A model generated the notes under the pieces. The model was not told where the DNA came from and did no database searches. It saw only the letters and a program-made list of their open reading frames with translations. From Paenibacillus mesophilus (GTDB lineage: Bacteria; Bacillota; Bacilli; Paenibacillales; NBRC-103111): a stretch of DNA of 64,000 nt. The DNA lies in NCBI RefSeq assembly GCF_005938385.1, contig NZ_VCRA01000001.1:183136-247135 (forward strand), written 5' to 3'. This document shows positions 62,809-64,000 of the stretch, piece by piece; position 1 is the stretch's first letter; each line of letters opens with the position of its first letter. A program made the translations under genes and the position numbers.

Positions 62809-63885
62809 TTACCCGATGTCGCATATCGTACCGGCTATATAGCGGTACCGCTCGCCCTGTTCGGAGTAATAGTACATGACGATCACCCTGCCGTCATCCA
62901 TCTGAACGGCGCTCGTATATCCGATGTCCGAGCCATGGCCGTCCTCGCGGATCACGACTTCCTCCGCCTGTTCCAGGTCGCCGCACTCCGGATCAAGCAG
63001 AACGGCCCGGATGCCGAATGGCCGAAACCGGTATCCGTACGTGAGAAGGATTCGGCCATCGTCCAGACGAAGCGCGTGAAACGGGCTCGGCGAGTAAAAC
63101 TTGCGTTTGACCGGAGCACTCCACGTAAGGCCGCCGTCTGTCGATTCCGACGTAACAAGCGGGTACGCCGCCTGACCGTCGCCCGCTTCCGGCTTCGTCT
63201 TATGACAGCGGGTGAACAGAACGAGCTTGCCCGACGGAGTCCGGTACAAATTCGGCTCGAAAAATCCGTATCCTTCCTCGGGTGCGATCTCCGCGTAGTT
63301 CGTCCACGTGACGCCCCGATCCTCCGTCCTCCCAACGACAACGCGCCAGTCACCTCCTGCGTAACCGTAAAACGGAGCAAGCAAAGATCCGTCCTCCAGC
63401 TCCACACAGTTTCCGCGGATGAAGACTTTGCCGAGGTCGACCGCGATCGGCTTATCCCACGTCTTCCCTCCGTCCGCGGAACGGATCGAGTACGCGCCGA
63501 CAGCCTTGGCCGCCCATTTGTCGAATACTTTGTGGGAGTAATCGGGCCGGTCCTTCACGTCTTCCAGATCGGCGACCTTCCACATGAATAGAGTCCCGAA
63601 CAATGTACCGTCGCTCAGAACGTTCAGACACGGATCCTGTACGCCGTAGAAAAAGTCGTCGTACATAACGGCCGTATTCCGGCTCCATTCGACTCCGTCC
63701 GAAGAGGTGACGAGCGCCGCCTTCGACGACGGATCGATATGCTCCAGTCCGTAAGTATCGAGCCGGTCCGGCGCTTGCCGGAATGCGCTAACGAATTGTC
63801 CTTCCCGGTTCCGTACGACACTCGGAAACGTATTATATTGCTCATCCTTGAACACGACGATATGTTTGACGGGTTTGACAGACAA
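62809..63885 (-). CDS. sialidase-like BNR-repeat protein
   Basis: About 358 residues. Propeller with Asp boxes (SADGGKTW, TEDRGVTW, STDGGLTW) and conserved KPVKHIVVFKDEQYNTFPSVVRN near the N-terminus, FFEPNLYR and SDIGYTSAVQMDDGRVIVMYYYS near the C-terminus. No signal peptide, so it may act inside the cell on imported sugars. TTG 63885 has AGAGGAG 9 nt upstream. GTG 63963 is an alternative that overlaps the stop of an upstream frame (GTGA) and would add 26 unconserved residues. First complete gene of the 57.8-64 kb operon. Confidence 0.75.
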   Translation of the reverse strand: MSVKPVKHIVVFKDEQYNTFPSVVRNREGQFVSAFRQAPDRLDTYGLEHIDPSSKAALVTSSDGVEWSRNTAVMYDDFFYGVQDPCLNVLSDGTLFGTLFMWKVADLEDVKDRPDYSHKVFDKWAAKAVGAYSIRSADGGKTWDKPIAVDLGKVFIRGNCVELEDGSLLAPFYGYAGGDWRVVVGRTEDRGVTWTNYAEIAPEEGYGFFEPNLYRTPSGKLVLFTRCHKTKPEAGDGQAAYPLVTSESTDGGLTWSAPVKRKFYSPSPFHALRLDDGRILLTYGYRFRPFGIRAVLLDPECGDLEQAEEVVIREDGHGSDIGYTSAVQMDDGRVIVMYYYSEQGERYRYIAGTICDIG

Positions 63886-63959
63886 CGGACATGCTCCTCT
63901 CGCACTGCTGCGCTTCGATATGGGAAGGCCGCCGGGCGCTGCGCCGGTAGCCCCTTCGA

Positions 63960-64000
63960 TCACTTCGCCTTCTCCGATTTGATGGCGGCAATATGTTTGA
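63960..64000 (-). CDS. C-terminal fragment of an upstream gene (cut by window edge)
   Basis: The minus strand reads K-H-I-A-A-I-K-S-E-K-A-K then TGA at 63962-63960. The stop overlaps a GTG that could start the sialidase-like gene. Twelve residues are too few to identify the product. Confidence 0.35.
   Translation of the reverse strand, partial: KHIAAIKSEKAK

Overview
The window looks like a chromosomal segment of a Gram-positive, spore-former-type Firmicute, most probably Paenibacillaceae (Paenibacillus/Cohnella-like). This is inferred from strong GGAGG-type ribosome binding sites with TTG/GTG starts, CymR/YrvO/MnmA and YuaF/FloT homologues, a sigma-W-type promoter, YesM/YesN and YesS-type regulators, orphan CUT1 sugar ABC transporters without their own ATPase, and many AraC regulators beside carbohydrate genes. 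No rRNA, tRNA, CRISPR array or prophage structural module was found.

Layout. 0-9.7 kb: a truncated YitT-family gene, a metallophosphoesterase/EamA-transporter operon beside a DeoR regulator that shares a GGTACTA motif with it, a YiaA-like membrane protein, a ROK sugar kinase, a Fur-box-controlled but frameshifted iron-siderophore binding lipoprotein, and a two-gene Gfo/Idh/MocA operon divergent from an AraC regulator. 9.7-20.2 kb: a MITE-like element, then three Tat-signal, phage-tailspike-like beta-helix proteins (one with a C-terminal S74 intramolecular chaperone), a TetR/cytochrome P450 pair and another AraC regulator. 20-32 kb is more housekeeping: small lipoprotein, yuaF-floT, YdcF, a GNAT/nitrilase pair, an AI-2E-type exporter, a PRC-barrel/zinc-ribbon pair, cymR-yrvO, mnmA and an IclR regulator.

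32-57 kb is a large, almost entirely minus-strand carbohydrate region. In transcription order it has an AraC regulator, a chemoreceptor, a six-gene catabolic cluster (Gfo/Idh/MocA dehydrogenase, HpcH/HpaI aldolase, two SDRs, an aldo/keto reductase, a membrane-bound YesS-like regulator), two CUT1 permeases, nagA, a YesM/YesN two-component system, two solute-binding proteins, two paralogous right-handed beta-helix proteins, and a third solute-binding lipoprotein. 57-64 kb: a small membrane protein, then a minus-strand operon with a sialidase-like BNR protein, a secreted BNR plus discoidin-domain protein, a GH99/WbsX-like protein and a fourth Tat-signal tailspike-like protein.

Inferred theme: capture, cleavage and import of a complex, possibly amino-sugar-containing, glycan. 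Extracellular beta-helix and BNR proteins would process it, the CUT1 proteins import oligosaccharides, and NagA, the ROK kinase, dehydrogenases and aldolase catabolise them under AraC/YesS/YesMN control. Substrates cannot be assigned from sequence alone.

The less ordinary content is in non-coding DNA: a leader hairpin repeated upstream of a beta-helix gene and nagA with a compensatory stem change, a second palindromic element present in two orientations, a MITE-like pair, a promoter motif shared by two transporter units 13 kb apart, and a long leader with tandem operators upstream of the S74-tipped protein.
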